From JBGOUV01 sp041477815 (GTDB taxonomy: Bacteria; Acidobacteriota; Terriglobia; Bryobacterales; JACQDG01): a DNA stretch of 16,177 nucleotides. How positions within the stretch are numbered: position 1 is the first letter of the stretch; every line of letters starts with the position of its first letter. The DNA lies in contig JBGOUV010000125.1 of the NCBI GenBank assembly GCA_041477815.1, positions 1-16,177 of the forward strand, read 5' to 3'. Made by a program: the position numbers and the translations under genes. Below, in pieces: positions 1 through 6,566 of this stretch. The notes beneath the pieces were generated by a model. The model saw nothing but the letters and a program-made list of their open reading frames with translations, was not told where the DNA came from and ran no database searches.

Positions 1-265
1 GTGTACTGTATCAGCGGCTTCCCGCGCGACGAAGCGCGGAACCCCAGCAGAAGTCGCTGAGCGCCAATTGGCGCTCGATAACGTCTGCTGAATCAAGGGC
101 TTACCGAACCCGAGTGGAGCTGGGGTTTTGCCACGGGCTTAGCGGCGCCTTGCTCCGGAGGGGCATCGACGAAAAGAGTTTGCGTCCGGGCTTCTGAGAC
201 GGCGTCCGGGCTAACTACCCTTCGCATAACGGTCTAAGATCTCGAAGATTGCCGGAGGCTTCCGC
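1..265. other. region without an assignable gene
   Basis: No frame gives a recognisable protein. One plus-strand frame stays open from base 3 to a stop at 195-197, but its translation resembles no family I know and it has no start inside the window, so it could be either the end of an upstream gene or chance. The stretch holds a concentric inverted repeat at 45-90, a small GC hairpin at 22-39 (CCGCGC/GCGCGG with a 6-nt loop) and an 11-bp direct repeat GCGTCCGGGCT at 182-192 and 202-212. I see no clear terminator with a T tract for the antiporter gene that ends at 266. Confidence 0.4.
45..90. repeat. concentric inverted repeat (long imperfect hairpin)
   Basis: The core at 59-76 is a perfect 18-bp palindrome, GAGCGCCAATTGGCGCTC. 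Outer arms CAGCAGA (45-51) and TCTGCTG (84-90) are also exact inverted repeats and share the same centre at 67.5. The segments between are only partly complementary. The whole can fold into a stem with an internal loop or serve as a two-fold symmetric protein site. There is no T run next to it, so an ordinary intrinsic terminator is unlikely. Function unknown. Confidence 0.6.
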
Positions 266-1522
266 CTAACGCCGCTTCCGCGCCAGCACCATCTTCAGCA
301 GGGGCGGGGTCAGGAACGTGGTCAGCATCACCATGATGACCAGGGCGGAGAACGTGGTCGGCGAGAAAAGGGGCTTTCCGTCCAGCAGCAGTGTGGCCCC
401 CATCCCGGCGAAGATCAGCCCCACTTCTCCGCGCGGGATCATGCCGACCCCGACCGCGATCCGGTCCACACCCTTCTCCAGCACCCCCAGCCCGCACACC
501 TGTTTGCCGATGATCGCCGCCGCCGTGATCAGCGCGGCAAACCCCAGCACCGCCGGCGACGCGAAGCTCTTCAGATCCACCCGCAGGCCCATCAGAACGA
601 AGAACACCGGCACGATCAGGGTATTGATAGGAAACAGCAGCTCCTCCACCCGCCGCTCCCCACGCTCCGTAAACGGCCGGTAGTGCACCGGATCCAGGAC
701 CACACCGGCCGCAAACGCCCCCACGATCGGCGCCAGCCCGGCCACCCCCGCCAGCGTCGCCACCACGAAGCAGAAGCCGATGCATACGGCCAGGAGCACC
801 CCCGGCACCCGCAGGCGCGCCGCGTAGTGAAACATCCGTTGGGCGACTCGCCGCCCCACCAGGATCGCCCCACCCAGAAACAGCGTGGCCTTGGCGGTGA
901 TCCACAGCACGTTCGTCCATGAGACCCCACCTCCGCTGCCCGCCGCCGCCGACATCACCAGGCCGCTCACCACGGCCAGGACCACCAGCCCGATCACGTC
1001 GTCGGCCACCGCCGCCCCCAGCACGATCTTGGCTTCCTTGGTGTCGGACGCTTCCAGATCTTTCAGCACCCGCGCCGTAATTCCCACGCTGGTCGCGGTC
1101 AGGGTCGCCCCCACGAACAAGTGCGTCATCCAGCCTGCCGCGGGCAACATCGCCGCGGACACGAAATACCCCAGGATCAGGGGCGCTATCACCCCCAGGG
1201 TAGCCACCAGCAGCGACGACCACCCCACCGCCAGGAGCTCGTGCAGGTCCGACTCCAGCCCCACCTCGAACAGCAGCAGGATCACCCCGATCTCGGCCAC
1301 GGCCGCGATCGCCGCGCTGTCCCGCAGCCCGTCCAAGCCGTGGAATCCCAGCAGCTTCAGGTTCCCCAGCAGCACTCCAAAGACCAGCTCTCCCAGGACC
1401 GGCGGTTGCCCCAGCCTCCCCAGCAACTCTCCGCCCAGCTTGGCCGCCGCCAGGATCAGCGTCAGGGCCATCATCGAATCCCGCACCAGGGTGGCGGTGT
1501 CGGCGGCGGGGGCTCCCATCAT
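266..1522 (-). CDS. cation:proton antiporter, CPA2 family (NapA/KefB-type membrane domain)
   Basis: 418-aa inner-membrane protein made of about 12 hydrophobic segments, the usual size for the exchanger domain alone; there is no TrkA-N domain as in full KefB/KefC. Family motifs are visible: LLLFEVGLESD near residues 82-92, TATSVGITARVL near 142-153, the paired aspartates D174-D175 in AVADDVIGLVVLA, a lysine (K340) in the position that accompanies the Asp pair in electrogenic NapA-type exchangers, and IPRGEVGLIF near 362-371. The Asp pair suggests electrogenic Na+(or K+)/H+ exchange; the ion is inferred. I chose the ATG at 1522 because it overlaps the stop of the PPK2 gene as ATGA; longer readings only extend into PPK2 in another frame. 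A second ATG follows directly at 1519. Third gene of the operon with the nucleotide transporter and PPK2. Confidence 0.88.
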   Translation of the reverse strand: MMGAPAADTATLVRDSMMALTLILAAAKLGGELLGRLGQPPVLGELVFGVLLGNLKLLGFHGLDGLRDSAAIAAVAEIGVILLLFEVGLESDLHELLAVGWSSLLVATLGVIAPLILGYFVSAAMLPAAGWMTHLFVGATLTATSVGITARVLKDLEASDTKEAKIVLGAAVADDVIGLVVLAVVSGLVMSAAAGSGGGVSWTNVLWITAKATLFLGGAILVGRRVAQRMFHYAARLRVPGVLLAVCIGFCFVVATLAGVAGLAPIVGAFAAGVVLDPVHYRPFTERGERRVEELLFPINTLIVPVFFVLMGLRVDLKSFASPAVLGFAALITAAAIIGKQVCGLGVLEKGVDRIAVGVGMIPRGEVGLIFAGMGATLLLDGKPLFSPTTFSALVIMVMLTTFLTPPLLKMVLARKRR

Positions 1523-2349
1523 TCCAGAACGATCTTGGACACGTCCACGGCGGGGGGCGGGAACTGCGGGTCCATCTCCTCCAGCTTTTGTACGATGGTC
1601 CGTGCCACGGCCCAGTTCCGGAACCACTTCCGATTGGACGGGATCACGTGCCACGGCGCCCAGGGCGTCGAGCATTTCGCCAGCGCATCCTCAAACGCCG
1701 CCATGTAATCCTTCCATAGCTTGCGTTCATCGAAGTCCGCGTAGCTCAGTTTCCAGTGCTTGTCGGGATTCTCCAGCCGCTCCAGGAACCGCTCCCGCTG
1801 TTCCTCCTTGGAGATGTGGAGGAAGAATTTCAGAATCTCGGTCCCGTTGGCCACCAGGTGTTCCTCGAAGTTGTTGATGTGGCGGTAGCGATCCTTCCAC
1901 ACCGCCTTGGGAACCAGCCGGTGGACCCGCGCCACCAGCACATCCTCGTATTGCGACCGGTTGAAAATGACGATCTCGCCCCACCCCGGCGTCACCCGGT
2001 GGATGCGCCACAGAAAATCCCGCTCCGCTTCCAGGCCCGCCGGCTTCTTGAAGCTGGCCACCCGGCACGACTGCGGGTTCAGCCCCGACATGACGTGCTT
2101 GATGGTCCCGTCCTTGCCCCCGGCGTCCATCGCCTGCAGCACGATCAGGACCGAGCGTTTGTGCTCGGCCCACAGCCGCTCCTGCAACTCGGCCATGCGC
2201 TTGAGATCCCTGGCCAATTGACCGGCCAGCTTGGGGTCATCGGGGTAGGGATTGTCGTGGTAATCGGGATCGAAGTCCTCGAGGCGCGCCTTGGCGCCCG
2301 GCTCGATGCGGAAGGACTGGTTCCGGCCCTTCTTGTTGTCCTTGGGCAT
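1519..2349 (-). CDS. ppk2: polyphosphate kinase 2 family protein (polyphosphate:nucleotide phosphotransferase)
   Basis: 276 aa, cytoplasmic. PPK2 enzymes move phosphate between polyphosphate and nucleoside mono- or diphosphates. The Walker A-type loop is DAGGKDGT (residues 75-82), the Walker B-type segment is FNRSQYEDVLVARVH (129-143), and the lid region after it contains HISKEEQRERFLERL (178-192) with the typical basic residues. The C-terminal WAPWHVIPSNRKWFRNW (230-246) is also a family signature. The YEDVLV form of the B motif resembles class III PPK2, which can phosphorylate both AMP and ADP; that subclass is inference. The ATG follows the stop of the upstream transporter gene with no gap (TAAATG), with GAGG just upstream as ribosome site, and the stop overlaps the antiporter start, so the three genes are probably translationally coupled. 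Confidence 0.93.
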   Translation of the reverse strand: MPKDNKKGRNQSFRIEPGAKARLEDFDPDYHDNPYPDDPKLAGQLARDLKRMAELQERLWAEHKRSVLIVLQAMDAGGKDGTIKHVMSGLNPQSCRVASFKKPAGLEAERDFLWRIHRVTPGWGEIVIFNRSQYEDVLVARVHRLVPKAVWKDRYRHINNFEEHLVANGTEILKFFLHISKEEQRERFLERLENPDKHWKLSYADFDERKLWKDYMAAFEDALAKCSTPWAPWHVIPSNRKWFRNWAVARTIVQKLEEMDPQFPPPAVDVSKIVLE

Positions 2350-3678
2350 TTAAGCGGCCTCAGCGACCACCGGCTGCTCGCTGATCTTGCGGTGCTCCCG
2401 CGCGATCCCCCCCACCAGAAGCAGCCACAGCGCCACCAGTCCGGCGTTGATGGTCGCTACCGTGCCCACGCTCAGCACCCGGATGACGGTGAACACCGCC
2501 AAGGCGGACAGCATATCACCGGCCCGCCAGAAGAAGCTGTCGATGACCTGCTTGGCCTTGTACTTCGCCTCGCGGCTGGTCGGCAGGAAGAGCGAGTGCC
2601 GCACCGTGTTCTCGAGCGAGTAGTCGGTCGAGTTCTCCACCAGCTTGGCCATCCGCACGCTGGCCAGGACGGGCACCGCCGCGATCAGCCCGTACCCGCC
2701 CAGCGACAGCGCCGGCGGGATGAACAGCGCCCCCCGCACCCCCAGGTACTTGATGATCCGCGAAACCAGGAAGAACTGGAACAGCGCCACCAGCAGGTTC
2801 TGCCAGAAGTAGAACTTCGCGTAGTAGGTGCCGATCAACTGCTTCGCCGTGATGGCCCCGCCGGAGGCTGCGGCCGTAGCCTTCGCCGCGTCGGCAAAGG
2901 TCCGGCCCATCATGTACTCGCCGTTGGTATTGACCAGTTGAATCACCATCATGAGCAGCCCGATGTACAGCAAATACCGCTGCCGCATCACCAGTTGGAA
3001 GCCCCCCTCCGGTCCCAGCGGCTCGCTGACCCGCGGCTTCGGCGTCTGTCGTGGCCGGCTCTTCTCGCGCCGGTCGATCACGTTGGTCATGGCCAGGCAC
3101 ACCGCCAGCATTCCCGCCGCTACGAGCATGCAGGAATCGACGGGCAGCAGCTCCGCGATCTGAGCCCCCGCGATCGATCCGGTCGCCGTCCCGATCCCCG
3201 CAATGGCAAACAGCCGCTTTCCCTCCTCCTCCGTGTACAAGTCGTTGGCGAACGACCAGAACTGGGCGATGACCATCACGTTGAAGATCCCCATCCACAA
3301 AAAAAACGGCACCCCCAGCGACACGGGCGTCTTCGACAGCGCGTAAAACACCAAAAGCGTGGCGATGAAAAACAGTGACACCCCGTTGATCAGCCGCACC
3401 CGGTTCACCCGGCTGGCAAACGCTCCGTAAGCCGGGATGATCAAAAGCAACAGCCCCGCCTGCACCGCCCCGCTGTAGCTCTTGATCTCGGCCCCGCCCC
3501 CGCTCAAGATCAGCGCCTCGCGCACGGGTTTGAGGACGTAATACGCCAGCAGCAGCAGGAACGCGTTCACCGCCAGCAGCAGAACCGTCCCCGACTCTCC
3601 CGGCCGCACCTCCGCCACCAGGCTCAGCAGCCGGTCGAGCAAGCCTTTCTCGCGGGGCATCGCCAGCGTCGTCGCCAT
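2350..3678 (-). CDS. NTP/NDP-exchange transporter family protein (Tlc/NTT-like, MFS-type)
   Basis: 442 aa with about 11-12 hydrophobic segments. It resembles the ATP:ADP antiporter (Tlc/NTT) family known from Rickettsia, Chlamydia and plastids, as found in some free-living bacteria. Visible family traits are YYVLKPVREALILSGG in the first membrane segment (46-61), with K50, R53 and E54, a mid-chain E254, and the late segment YSLENTVRHSLFLPTSREAK (353-372) followed by YKAKQVID, the counterpart of the YSLFDPTKE...GKAAID region of NTT proteins. Substrate in a free-living host is unknown; nucleotides, nucleotide cofactors or phosphate compounds are possible. The start at 3678 is supported by GGAGGT seven bases upstream. 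First gene of a three-gene operon with PPK2, which suggests a role in nucleotide or phosphate handling. Confidence 0.85.
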   Translation of the reverse strand: MATTLAMPREKGLLDRLLSLVAEVRPGESGTVLLLAVNAFLLLLAYYVLKPVREALILSGGGAEIKSYSGAVQAGLLLLIIPAYGAFASRVNRVRLINGVSLFFIATLLVFYALSKTPVSLGVPFFLWMGIFNVMVIAQFWSFANDLYTEEEGKRLFAIAGIGTATGSIAGAQIAELLPVDSCMLVAAGMLAVCLAMTNVIDRREKSRPRQTPKPRVSEPLGPEGGFQLVMRQRYLLYIGLLMMVIQLVNTNGEYMMGRTFADAAKATAAASGGAITAKQLIGTYYAKFYFWQNLLVALFQFFLVSRIIKYLGVRGALFIPPALSLGGYGLIAAVPVLASVRMAKLVENSTDYSLENTVRHSLFLPTSREAKYKAKQVIDSFFWRAGDMLSALAVFTVIRVLSVGTVATINAGLVALWLLLVGGIAREHRKISEQPVVAEAA

Positions 3679-3784
3679 CGCTTACCTCCGTATTCGGCGT
3701 GAATCTCGAATTCTCCCCCATTTCACCCCGGACTTGCAATCCCCCTTGCCATGTTACCCTGACGAACTGAGAGGTGGACGAGGC
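3679..3784. promoter_or_regulatory. divergent intergenic region with weak promoter candidates
   Basis: This 106-bp gap separates the minus-strand transporter operon from the plus-strand antitoxin gene, so promoters for both should lie here. On the plus strand TTGCAA at 3734-3739 with TACCCT at 3755-3760 (spacing 15) is the best I can see; on the minus strand a TTGCAA/GAGAAT pair is similarly poor. Ribosome sites are clearer: GGAGGT before the transporter, and GAGGTGG/GACGAGG before the ATG at 3785. The promoter assignment rests on position more than on motifs. Confidence 0.3.
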
Positions 3785-4147
3785 ATGAAAGCGTCACACA
3801 GACCAGACCATCGGAAGGACGGCGCCCAGCATCCGGCATCGGCGCTTGGACGCAGGTTGCGGAAGCTCCGCAAGAGAATCGAAGCCTCCGGGCAGAAGCT
3901 TTTGACGATGGAACAGATCGAGAAAGAAGTGCTGCACCGCAGAGGTGGCATGGATCTCGGGCGGGGTGATCCGGACCTTTGTGGACGCCGGTGTGCTGCT
4001 GGCGGCGGCCACCGGTCGTGGCTCGGCGTCGAACCGTGCCTTGGCGCTCCTGGAAGACAGCAATCGAGAATTCGCTTGCGATCCGTCGCTCTGGAGGTGT
4101 TGCCGAAAGCGGTGTACTTCAAGAGGCTGGCCGAGGAAGGGTTCTAA
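3785..4147 (+). CDS. antitoxin of a PIN-type toxin-antitoxin pair, reading on without its own stop
   Basis: The first about 55 residues look like the small antitoxins that precede PIN-domain toxins in Acidobacteriota and cyanobacteria: a basic helix ALGRRLRKLRKRIEASGQ, then LLTMEQIEKEVLHRRGG. After that motif such proteins normally stop. Here the frame runs on across the start of the toxin and, because the toxin itself is frameshifted, ends in toxin sequence (ALEVLPKAVYFKRLAEEGF) at 4147, giving a 120-aa hybrid. Only the N-terminal half is likely to be meaningful. Strong purine-rich ribosome site GAGGTGGACGAGG directly upstream of the ATG. I have not seen a DNA-binding fold I can name in it. 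Confidence 0.55.
   Translation: MKASHRPDHRKDGAQHPASALGRRLRKLRKRIEASGQKLLTMEQIEKEVLHRRGGMDLGRGDPDLCGRRCAAGGGHRSWLGVEPCLGAPGRQQSRIRLRSVALEVLPKAVYFKRLAEEGF
3966..4147 (+). pseudogene. truncated, frameshifted PIN-domain toxin (VapC-like)
   Basis: A likely GTG start at 3966 opens VIRTFVDAGVLLAAATGRG, the N-terminus of a PIN domain with the first acidic metal ligand in FVDAGVL. The frame continues through NRALALLEDSNREFACDPS to about 4090. From 4091 the family continuation LEVLPKAVYFKRLAEEGF is found in a different frame, so the net change is equivalent to losing one base between about 4071 and 4093. The continuation then meets TAA at 4145-4147, after only about 60 residues of a domain that is normally near 140, and the following bases (TTTTGACAG...) already belong to the next promoter. 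The later PIN acidic residues are missing, so no active nuclease is expected. Confidence 0.72.
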
Positions 4148-4149
4148 TT

Positions 4150-4178
4150 TTGACAGCCGCCCATAAATCCTCTACTCT
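4150..4178 (+). promoter_or_regulatory. sigma70-type promoter for the ParD-like/ParE-like pair
   Basis: A consensus -35 box TTGACA lies at 4150-4155, followed after exactly 17 bases by TACTCT at 4173-4178, which matches three of six -10 consensus positions. Transcription would start near 4185, about 38 bases before the ATG of the antitoxin gene at 4223. The box sits directly behind the stop of the broken PIN toxin, so the second module brought its own promoter. Confidence 0.5.
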
Positions 4179-4222
4179 GGAAAGAGAAGCGCGTTATTTC
4201 AGAAGCAAGGAGCCGGGCAGCC

Positions 4223-4468
4223 ATGGAAGTGCAGTTCGAACCCGAGGTGCAAGCCAAGCTGGAGCGGATGGCCCGCGAAAGCGGCCGCGCCGCCGTTGAA
4301 CTGGTACAGGACGCCGTGGCCGGTTACGTGGACGAGTTGGCCGGGACGCGCGTAATGCTGGATGCCCGCTACGACGACATCAAGAGCGGCCGGGTGAATC
4401 TCATTCCCGGCGATGAGGTTTTCGCCCGGCTGCGCGAGAAGAGCGAGGCTCGCAGGGCAAAGCCTTAG
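4223..4468 (+). CDS. ParD-like antitoxin of a ParE/RelE-type toxin pair
   Basis: 81 aa. The N-terminus MEVQFEPEVQAKLERMARES looks like a short ribbon-helix-helix type DNA-binding segment, with a strand followed by two helices, and the C-terminal half (DDIKSGRVNLIPGDEVFARL, residues 51-70) resembles the toxin-binding tails of ParD-type antitoxins ("I.SG....I..DE.....R"). It is intact. AAGGAG lies about 11 bases upstream of the ATG, a little far. The stop TAG at 4466-4468 is three bases before the ATG of the toxin gene, the usual antitoxin-first order. By family custom the protein would bind the toxin and repress the module's own promoter; the family call is from pattern only. Confidence 0.72.
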   Translation: MEVQFEPEVQAKLERMARESGRAAVELVQDAVAGYVDELAGTRVMLDARYDDIKSGRVNLIPGDEVFARLREKSEARRAKP

Positions 4469-4471
4469 TTC

Positions 4472-4793
4472 ATGACCGGCTACGATTTCCACCCGGAGGC
4501 CGAAGCCGATCTTGATGAGATTTGGGAATACATCTTCGCCGATAGCGTCAGCGCCGCCGGCCGCGCAATCGCGGATATTCACCAAGCCCAACCAAGCCCT
4601 TGAAGGTCTCGTTCCATTCCCTCCTCAGGGACACAGACGGATTGACCTGACCAGCCGCCCGCTGCGTTTCAAACGGGTGCGGGATTACCTGATCGCCTAC
4701 GCTCCGGATGAAAAGCCACTTTGGGTGATCGCCGTCATGCACGGCCACCGCAGCCCCCGCGTCATGGCGGCGATCTTGAGAGAGAGAGAGTAA
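4472..4793 (+). pseudogene. ParE/RelE-type toxin broken by a 10-bp tandem duplication
   Basis: From the ATG at 4472 the frame reads MTGYDFHPEAEADLDEIWEY and continues to IHQAQPSP, then TGA at 4601-4603 (43 aa). The rest of a ParE-type toxin is present in the +1 frame: QALEGLVPFPPQGHRR, LTSRPLRFKRVRDYLIAYAP, LWVIAVMHGHRSPRVMAAIL, ending at TAA 4791-4793. The cause is visible: ACCAAGCCCA (4581-4590) is repeated as ACCAAGCCCT (4591-4600). Removing one 10-bp unit restores a continuous 103-aa reading frame, the normal length of the family. As it stands the toxin should be inactive while its antitoxin upstream is whole. A GA dinucleotide run (4778-4790) sits just before the final stop. Confidence 0.82.
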
Positions 4794-4933
4794 TGGAAAC
4801 CAGCAGCGCGGGAGGCCGATGGCAGCGACAGCGCCGGAGCCTTGGTATGAACGAATGGATCGTCACCACCGAGAAGCGCTCCAAACCAATGTCGCGAAAT
4901 ACCTTGGTGGCGGTTGCTTGGTTCCTCGACTAA
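4793..4933 (+). other. short open frames after the toxin remnant, possibly a decayed gene
   Basis: An ATG at 4793 overlaps the toxin stop (TAATG) and opens a 46-residue frame that resembles nothing I know. A different frame from 4819 reads MAATAPEPWYERMDRHHREA and LQTNVAKYLGG, which looks more like the start of a small helical cytosolic protein, but it runs into the antisense of the next gene. The most sensible reading is an eroded small gene or non-coding filler between the toxin-antitoxin remnants and the converging minus-strand operon. No terminator is evident. Confidence 0.2.
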
Positions 4934-4940
4934 CCGGCCT

Positions 4941-6566
4941 CTACTCTTCCCGCTCGATCCCCACAATCTTGATCCCTCCCGCCTCCCGCCGCACGTACAC
5001 GTGCACCGCCTTGGGGATCTTGGCGCCCCCATCCTTCCGCCGGATCTGCGCCGTGTAGTACTGCCCCGGCCGCGCCGTCAGCACCTCTGCGGGGATCTCG
5101 AACGAGGAGCCGGTTACCTCCTGGGTCACCTTCATCGGCGTCTTGCGGTCGTTCGCGTTGTCGTACCGCAGCCACTCCGCCGTATAGGCCGCCGGCGGCT
5201 TGGCCACCCCGTACTGCACCGCCAGGTCCTCGAACCTCAGCCGGTCGCCCTGCACCTCCAGGCGGTCCACCGCGTTGATCTGGTTCAGCCAGTACCGCGC
5301 GACCTTGTCACGCCGCTTGATCAGGCATTGGACCAGGTACTCCTCCGCCCGCTTATCGCTCAACTGGCCCGTCTCCACGATCTTCCGGATCTCCTCATCG
5401 GTGAACGACACGACGATCTTGGCGCCCCAGTAGGCGTCCTCCGGCAGGCTGTTCAGCAGCGCCGGATTCGGATACTCCGGCTTCCAGTTCTCCGGCCGGA
5501 AGTAATCCCCTTCGATCCGTCCGATCGACGGGTACACCGGGTAGCGGATGTGAATCCAGTGCCGGTCGTAGAACCCGAGGGTCAGGATCCGCGTGAAGGC
5601 GATACCCGGCTCCCATAGGTACTCGTAGCCCGCCCGCGGCTTCTGCTCGCTGACGCTCCCGCTCCCCAGGATCGATCCGAAGTCGATCAGGTGGTGACGG
5701 ACAAACTGTTTCCCGTTCTCGTTCACCAGCATGTCCAGCGTATTGACGGCCCGCGAGTCGTCGTGGTTCAACCAGGCGCAGGGCGCCCAGAGACCCCGCA
5801 GCTCCCGCCGGTGCTCGTGCGGAAATATGTCGTTGGGGTCGTCCGGGCGCGTCCCGTAATACCGGAACGGCCCTACATCCTGCCCCGCCAGGATCTTGCT
5901 GGCCACCGCCCGGTACCGTCCGTCCGCGGTCTTGGCCACCCGGTTCAGCAGCTCGTGGATGTCCCGGTGGTCCATTTTCCGCTGCCGTCCCGGAGTATCG
6001 CTAATGACCGCATCCTCGCCCAACTCCAGTTGGTCGGCCCGGAAGTAGACGATGTAGTTTTCCGGCACGTAATACCCCATGGCGTAGAAGAATTTCGTGC
6101 CGATCACATCGGCCGACGTGGCCATCTCCAAATTCCCCGGCGGATCGAACTTGATCGCGTAGCGGTCGCCGCGCGAGTCCTCGACCATCGAGAACCCCGG
6201 CGTAATGCCCTCGTTCTTCCCCCGCAGCACCTTCCAGGTTCCCGGCGCCGGCCCGGTTCCCCGGTCCGGTCCCCGCACGAGCTCCTCGATGGTCATCCGC
6301 TTCCGCGCGTGCCGATTGGTGTACCACGCCGATTCCGGCACTTCGCCCAGCGTGTTGATGTTCATCGCCGTCCGCGGCTTGCGGTCCCCGGGGTTCCCAA
6401 ACGAATTCTGAATAAAGTCGTAATAGTCGCTCAATTTGTACCGCTTGGGCGCCGGGATGTTCCGGTCGTCCTGGTCCCGCCCCACCGGATCGTCCGGGAG
6501 AAACTTCTGTCCCGGCGCCAGCGCGGCGACCAGCAGCCACAGCACGATGCCCCGTTTAAAACACAT
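4941..6566 (-). CDS. secreted protein with atypical protein-kinase-like residue pattern
   Basis: 541 aa, with a signal peptide (MCFKRGIVLWLLVAALAPGQ), so exported. I do not know a named family. Several segments line up with the catalytic elements of kinase folds: DRYAIKFDP (134-142) with K139 as the nucleotide-binding lysine; a following helix NLEMATSADVIGTKFFYAMG (145-164) then YYVPENYIVYF, as in HipA-like and other atypical kinases; WLNHDDSRAVN (265-275), where D270 and N275 have the D-x4-N spacing of a catalytic loop; and HHLIDFGSILG (291-301) containing a DFG triplet at 295-297. The C-terminal 200 residues are unassigned. The gene overlaps the upstream Omp85-type gene by 11 nt (6556-6566), so the two are one operon and probably act together at the periplasm or outer membrane. 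Kinase activity is inference. Confidence 0.55.
   Translation of the reverse strand: MCFKRGIVLWLLVAALAPGQKFLPDDPVGRDQDDRNIPAPKRYKLSDYYDFIQNSFGNPGDRKPRTAMNINTLGEVPESAWYTNRHARKRMTIEELVRGPDRGTGPAPGTWKVLRGKNEGITPGFSMVEDSRGDRYAIKFDPPGNLEMATSADVIGTKFFYAMGYYVPENYIVYFRADQLELGEDAVISDTPGRQRKMDHRDIHELLNRVAKTADGRYRAVASKILAGQDVGPFRYYGTRPDDPNDIFPHEHRRELRGLWAPCAWLNHDDSRAVNTLDMLVNENGKQFVRHHLIDFGSILGSGSVSEQKPRAGYEYLWEPGIAFTRILTLGFYDRHWIHIRYPVYPSIGRIEGDYFRPENWKPEYPNPALLNSLPEDAYWGAKIVVSFTDEEIRKIVETGQLSDKRAEEYLVQCLIKRRDKVARYWLNQINAVDRLEVQGDRLRFEDLAVQYGVAKPPAAYTAEWLRYDNANDRKTPMKVTQEVTGSSFEIPAEVLTARPGQYYTAQIRRKDGGAKIPKAVHVYVRREAGGIKIVGIEREE

Noticed and set aside
45..271. Possible integron attC site (hairpin at 45-90, GCCTAAC at 265-271)
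   Set aside because: The GCCTAAC is the antiporter's stop region, there is no matching GTTRRRY partner at the right distance, and no integrase is present.
1523..1675. An N-terminal extension of the antiporter up to 1675
   Set aside because: It is the PPK2 3' end in another frame; the ATGA junction at 1519-1522 gives a natural start.
1756..3378. A 540-codon open frame on the plus strand opposite PPK2 and the transporter
   Set aside because: Its composition (very rich in H, Q, P, R, L) is that of an antisense shadow of GC-rich genes, it spans two genes, and both minus-strand products are firmly recognised.
4778..4790. GA dinucleotide run as a phase-variation tract
   Set aside because: Only six and a half units, located at the last codons of an already broken toxin, so slippage there would have no evident effect.
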